Shown here: in pieces, positions 19,815 through 24,262 of the stretch | How positions within the stretch are numbered: the stretch's first letter is position 1 | How the letters are laid out: each line of letters begins with the position of its first letter | Origin: Podaxis mareebaensis | Taxonomy: Eukaryota; Basidiomycota; Agaricomycetes; Agaricales; Agaricaceae | DNA length: 24,262 nt | Reading direction: 5' to 3' | Assembly: GCA_018524725.1 (NCBI GenBank) | Contig: JAEUWP010000420.1 | Location: 1 to 24,262, forward strand | Position numbers and translations under genes: made by a program | The notes under the pieces: generated by a model | Databases searched by the model: none | What the model was told of the DNA's origin: nothing | Seen by the model: only the letters and a program-made list of their open reading frames with translations

Positions 19815-21883
19815 GATCACAACCCACCGGAGACTATTTCTAGGATTATTCGCATCCCAACTCTTGATGCTGAGCGGAGCGTTTAGCCTGGGGATGAACT
19901 ACATTGGATGACAGTGCAAGAGCTCTGGATGAAGAAAGACAAAGAGCAGTGCTCCAGCTGGAAGGACGAAGTGCAGAATGTTCTGATCTTCGTGAGTTCA
20001 GCACCAACTAGTCAGCTCCCAACACTGCATTCACAACAGTCTAGTTTATTTTCTGCCATCGTGACTGCGTTCCTGATCGAATCACAAAAGGCTCTCCGAC
20101 CCGATGAAAGCATTCAGCTCTTGAGGCAGATTGCTGCCCAGTACGCCGGTAAAGACAGCGTCGCACAGGGTAAACCGACAATCGACCATGCTAACAACTG
20201 TGTGAATGTCCTCTGGTTTCTCAGCCTCGTGCTCAGTCTCACGGCTGCCCTCGTGGGGATCATCTCCCTCCAATGGATACGAACTCATGTGCGCACTCTG
20301 CGGGGAGGACCTGATGCCCTCGGCCTTAGCCACATCCACTCTCGTGGTCTCCACCAGTCATACATCCCTCTCATATTTACATCCCTTCCAGTTATCCTCA
20401 TTTTCGGCCTCATCTTCTCTCTTGCTGGCCTCATTGTGTTCCTTTTCGAGCTCGGCTGGCGTGTCGCGGTTCCTGTCACCATTGCGATCGGGCTTCCGTT
20501 CGCATTCCTCCTTACCACAACTGCTCATCCTGCACTGCACAGGCTCCCCGTAGCCGACAGGCCAGACTGTTTCCCATCCCCGTACTGATCTCCGCAGTCA
20601 CACCTCTTCCTTCAAGTTGTGACACGTTTGAAACAATTGTGGCTCAACGACTGTGATCCAGAAAGACGAGAGAACCCAGACTGGGCAGACGATTGGACAT
20701 CAAGGAGTCGAATCTGGCTTCAACAACGCGAGGAGGACTTTGTGGCCGAGACGAAACCGCTGCTTCATTTGGTGCCTAAGCATGGCGTCAAAGAGAAGCC
20801 ATTTGCATATGATACTATTGAAGTCCTTGCTTCGGTGAAGGAAAGTAGGTCTGCGGAAAGTGAGAAGGAAAGGACGGCGTTGGCGAAGTGCCTCGCGGAG
20901 GTTCTTCCCATCCACCTGGACCGCTTCCCGACAAGTGATCTTGCAGACCTCATTCCCTTCCTTCCCGCTTCTAAATTTGTGCCTTCTGGAGTGTTCTTCC
21001 CCGAGAACTCAGCAACCCGGGAAGATCTCAGTACGGTTGCTCTCTTGCAAATCGCTACCCGCAAGGCTCAACCTCTTCTGACGCCCAACCTCATTAATGC
21101 CTGCCCTCACGACGCGATTGTTGTTCGAAAGGCCTCGCACCTTCAATTCAGCTCCTGAGGCACATCCCCTTCGCCTCATCTCTGAACTTGGTATGTCTCA
21201 CCTCCTTCCCCACCCTCTCAACTTCTTATAATTCGAGTGTACCCGGAAACCCACTCTCGTCACGTCCACGAGGTGCTCATCGAGACGCTCACGCGTTTCT
21301 TCACCTTCGCAATGGATTTCCAGCCCAAGAGTTGGAGTATCAACAGGACGACGTATACATCACCCTACACCTATTGGTTCTTGGTTCTGTCCGCCAAGAT
21401 CCTCACCAGATGTCCGCTCTCGGATGAAATGCAAGGCAGACACACCTATATCCCGGCCCTGATCGCTACTGGTCTAGAGGATAACGGGAAGCAGCACGAC
21501 AATCTCTTCCTCACGCATCGATCTATGCCAGTGCCATTTTCGGGCACCCAAAGATGTGCTCGATGGGAGTTGGGGGTCGTTTTTTCCGAGCTGTGAGGGA
21601 CTATCGTGATAGGTTCAAGGCCAATCTGGACCATCAGCAGTTGTGCAGGGCGTTGAAGGCTAATGAGGTTGCATGGGACGAGATCGATGGTGTGGTTGAA
21701 GCCCTGGGACCCTCGGATGCCGCGTCGGTGGGCTACTTGGGGATGGTGGTGAGTCACGTTGTCCCGAATGTCTAATAAGTTCTTTGAAGGTTCGCCTTTA
21801 ACCAGACTCCTCTTGAATGGCTGCTCAATGCAGTGTTACCTTGTCCGTGGTTCATTCAGAGGGTCCATCTTGGACGGCCATGA
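19815..21883 (+). pseudogene. DUF6535-domain gene, copy 2 (degenerate)
   Basis: Collinear with the near-intact copy at 14459-16635, including the three membrane helices and the C-terminal region, but broken many times. The ATG-containing piece of exon 1 is deleted, and the intron 1 donor GT has become GA. CGA has become TGA at 20586-20588, a stop after PSPY. There is a 2-nt deletion near 21103 and a 1-nt deletion near 21514. A 27-nt deletion near 21875, between TTGGAC direct repeats, removes part of the last exon. A frame from 19908 to 20588 stays open because intron 2 here is 48 nt and readable, so a truncated membrane protein is conceivable but unlikely to be the original product. Interestingly, the frame at the last exon junction is correct here and wrong in copy 1. 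Confidence 0.9.
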
Positions 21884-22025
21884 TCGAGAGTTACAGGTTA
21901 CTGTTGATCCGTCCCTCTCTGCGTTAGCCGGTACTAGCATATATGTACTTTTGCTTCAATTCTATCATCTATGTATATTGGTCGAACACACACACCTGTT
22001 AGATGTGGTATGTGGCCTTTATCGT

Positions 22026-22071
22026 CCAATCGGAAGACGCAAAGATCACACGATCGAACCTTCTATAAATA
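22026..22071 (+). promoter_or_regulatory. CCAAT and TATA elements upstream of the GTPase
   Basis: CCAAT at 22026-22030 and TATAAATA at 22064-22071 lie 138 and 100 bp before ATG 22164, a plausible fungal core promoter. Both fall inside the segment missing from copy 1. Confidence 0.55.
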
Positions 22072-22163
22072 GGACTCTGCTGTCTAGTGGTCGACGGTGT
22101 TACGAGAAGCCTCACGGTATCAAACGCCATCGCAGCCCTTTGTTGTCTCTGACCCCCATCGAT

Positions 22164-23254
22164 ATGGTTGACAAACATCCGCAGACCCCCAAAGGCTTAG
22201 GCGAACGACTAAAGAATGCCTTCAGAATTGGATCTAGACGGTCCGGTGCAATTGACCCGGAAGAAGCTGCGAAGCTTCGGGCCAAATACACCCACTTCCG
22301 TATCCTCGTTATCGGTAGAGCAAATGCTGGTAAAACGACGCTGCTAAGGCGGGTGTGCAATACTACTAGTGATCCAGTTTACAACGAGGTGAGTCATCGA
22401 CTTGGCTAGATACCTTCTTCTCATTGTTACCGCCCCCTTAATCAGCAGCTTCAGCCTACTGACAAGGTGCCAGCCCGATGATATTTACGCTTTTATCAGA
22501 CCATGTCATTGATTCCGGCACTATAGCGAGGGATCCACGATGTTCGCCGTGAATTCTCCTTCGAGAGCAACCCGAAGTTCATTTTCCATGACTCTCCCGG
22601 ATTTGAGGCGGGAGGTGAGGAGGAACTCCTGGAAGTACAATCTTTTATACGAGAGAGGGCGAAATCTAAGGAGGTTCATGATCAAATTCATGCGATCTGG
22701 TCGGTTTTATCGCCTTCCTTGACACAGCTCAACTGATGGTGCCATTAGGTTTTGCTTCACCCCGAATGTATCTCGACCTTTATTGGAATTAGAAAGGAGG
22801 TTCTTCAACGAGGAACGAGCAGGGAATGGTAAGTTAGTTGGGAATATCCAACTCTCTCATTCGGAACCGACGAGATACAGTCCCTGTTGTGGCGATCTTC
22901 ACAAAATTCGATGATCTCATTGTTCAAGTCTATGACGACGAGAAGGACAAAGGGGCTAATAGAGAGCTGGCTTGTACCACCTTGGAGGAGAAGTTCGAGC
23001 AGCCGCTGAAGCGGTACAAGTTCCCACCACGCGCTTACGTGCGTTTTGAATGTACGTCCTTGCTCTGTTTAGTGGCCAACTTTGGACTTATCCCCATGTC
23101 CAGCGATCCACAAGGACGAAGGTAATCATCAGGAACAGGTAAAGGAACTCATCGACCAGACGGCAGCTTCGATCGACGACCTGGCGCTGAAGATGTTGTT
23201 TGTCACCGTTCAACAGAACAACCTGGAGATTTGTATTGAATACGCCGTGAACAA
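22164..23254 (+). CDS. P-loop GTPase (copy 2 partner), 3' end unresolved
   Basis: Exons: 22164-22388, 22449-22466 (18-nt micro-exon), 22527-22699, 22749-22828, 22881-23051 and 23104 to about 23254, all with good GT-AG signals and consistent phases, giving about 272 residues. P-loop GRANAGKTT at residues 51-59, G3 position HDSPG with D103-G106, QIHAIWFCF, then G4 TKFD at 173-176. A tail with VTVQQNNLEICIEYAVN matches a pattern recalled in large Agaricomycete G-domain proteins. A donor GTGAGC at 23255 implies at least one more exon. One acceptor (CTGTCAG, 23364-23370) would end the protein after about 11 residues, another would add a longer tail; neither could be confirmed. Exon 1 was chosen from ATG 22164 with the promoter elements just upstream. 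The first half overlaps the duplicated block. Binding of GTP is expected; function unknown. Confidence 0.85.
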
Positions 23255-23787
23255 GTGAGCTGCACAGTTTCTCGCTGGTGCCTCTGCTTACCCCTTGACC
23301 CGAGTCTTGCATTGCGGGGAGTTTCTAACGTGGTATATCTTCACTTGCATTTTACACTAATCTGTCAGTTCTGAACTGAACCAAGAACACGCTGGTTGGT
23401 AAGGCTGCCTCGTGGTTCGGGCATTGCTATGATACAGTACGTGATCAGAATGAGTGTCATTTCTGGAACCATGACTGAAATTGGAGGCGCAGCATGTGAG
23501 AGTCCACTTTGGATATGGCAGTGACAGAGTAACAATGCAGATTTCAGGATGTAAGTGTCATCAGTGGATATGCGCAAGCAAAAGTAACATATATGATTAG
23601 TATGTAGGTAGACCACCGAGCAAGATTTGGAACAGGCTAATTGGGCGGATTTGAAGGGAAAATCGGTAATAATGTCTTGATGACGCTTAAGCCGTTACTG
23701 AATTTCATCACAGGAGGTAGTATGCAACACTGGAACTTTGAATATGTGACTGATCCAGATGATAACGACTATGCATTGCTGTAGCGC
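23255..23787. other. 3' region of the GTPase and intergenic DNA
   Basis: Probably contains the last exon(s) and 3' untranslated part of the GTPase. Candidate frames at about 23371-23403 and 23387-23480 are short. No other gene or RNA was recognised before the tandem array begins. Confidence 0.4.
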
Positions 23788-24262
23788 GTGAGCGGTTGTG
23801 GACGTTCTGGGCTGTATTTCCGTTGCTGACATGCTGCTGTGAAATCCCATCCAGGAAGTGAGTCGCTGTGGACGTCCTGAGCTCGATTTCAATCGCTGAC
23901 ATGCCGCTGTGAAATCCCAACCAGGAAGTGAGCCGTTGTGGATGTCCTGAGCTCGATTTCAATCGCTGACATGCCGTTGTGAAATCCCAACCAGGAAGTG
24001 AGTCGTTGTGGATGTCCTGAGCTCGATTTCAATCGCTGACATGCCGTTGTGAAATCCCATCCAGTTCGTGAGTCGCTGTGGATGTCCTGAGCTCGATTTC
24101 AGTCGCTGACATGCTGCTGTGAAATCCCATCCAGAGAGTGAGTCACTGTGGACGTCCTGAACTCTATTTCAATCGCTGATATGCTGCTGTGAAAACCCAT
24201 CCAGTTCGTGAGTCGCTGTGGACGTCCTGAGCTCTATTTCAATCGCTGATATGCTGCTGTGA
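23788..24262. repeat. 70-bp minisatellite with intron-like units, running off the window
   Basis: Units start at 23788, 23858, 23928, 23998, 24068, 24138 and 24208; the last is cut at 55 nt by the window end. Each begins GTGAG(T/C), has an internal GCTGA(C/T) resembling a branch site, and each complete unit ends CC(A/T)CCAG. The three bases between units vary (GAA, GAA, GAA, TTC, AGA, TTC). Most differences inside units are C/T or G/A, many at CpG. The period is not a multiple of three, so an in-frame coding repeat is unlikely. Confidence 0.93.

Larger units (their letters stand above)
19721..22718 (+). repeat. Segmental duplication, copy 2 (DUF6535 remnant + GTPase)
   Basis: Second copy of the block at 14200-17155, same orientation, about 5.5 kb away start to start. 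It contains the 403-nt segment (21988-22390) with the GTPase promoter and first exon that copy 1 lacks. The GTPase continues past the end of the shared similarity. Confidence 0.92.

Overview
The window looks like nuclear DNA of a filamentous basidiomycete, most likely an Agaricomycete. Coding regions are cut by many 45-65 nt GT-AG introns. The predicted proteins match families typical of mushroom genomes: DUF6535 membrane proteins, expanded P-loop GTPases, an M24B Xaa-Pro aminopeptidase and a leaderless GH5 glucanase. There are no prokaryotic signals. All exon models were built by hand from splice signals, reading-frame continuity and recalled family motifs; no alignment or search was run.

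Layout. (1) 0.65-3.7 kb: two divergently arranged GTPases of one AIG1/GIMAP-like type, one frameshifted (minus strand) and one open (plus strand). A perfect 41-bp palindrome lies between them. (2) 4.2-12.5 kb: a conserved-looking core on the plus strand, with an Xaa-Pro aminopeptidase (5 exons), a GH5 beta-glucanase (6 exons, one GC-AG intron) and a long intron-free gene for a disordered Pro/Ser-rich protein. (3) 13.2-14.15 kb, minus strand: a 5'-truncated LYS9 (saccharopine reductase) pseudogene with three in-frame stops, cut close to the next block. (4) 14.2-22.7 kb: a segmental duplication of a DUF6535-gene/GTPase-gene pair. Copy 1 is at 14200-17155 and copy 2 at 19721-22718. Between them, on the minus strand, sits an unrelated 11-exon GTPase. 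(5) 23.8 kb to the end: a 70-bp minisatellite that runs off the window and whose units resemble short introns.

The most interesting pattern is the complementary decay of the duplicated pair. Copy 1 keeps an almost complete DUF6535 gene but has lost the P-loop exon and promoter of its GTPase. Copy 2 has a ruined DUF6535 gene (lost start codon, lost splice donor, nonsense, frameshifts) but a GTPase open through its G motifs. One usable copy of each gene remains, now about 5.5 kb apart. With four GTPase genes plus one remnant, from at least two architectures, in 24 kb, the locus looks like an accessory GTPase/membrane-protein cluster. A role in self/non-self recognition or defence is only a hypothesis.
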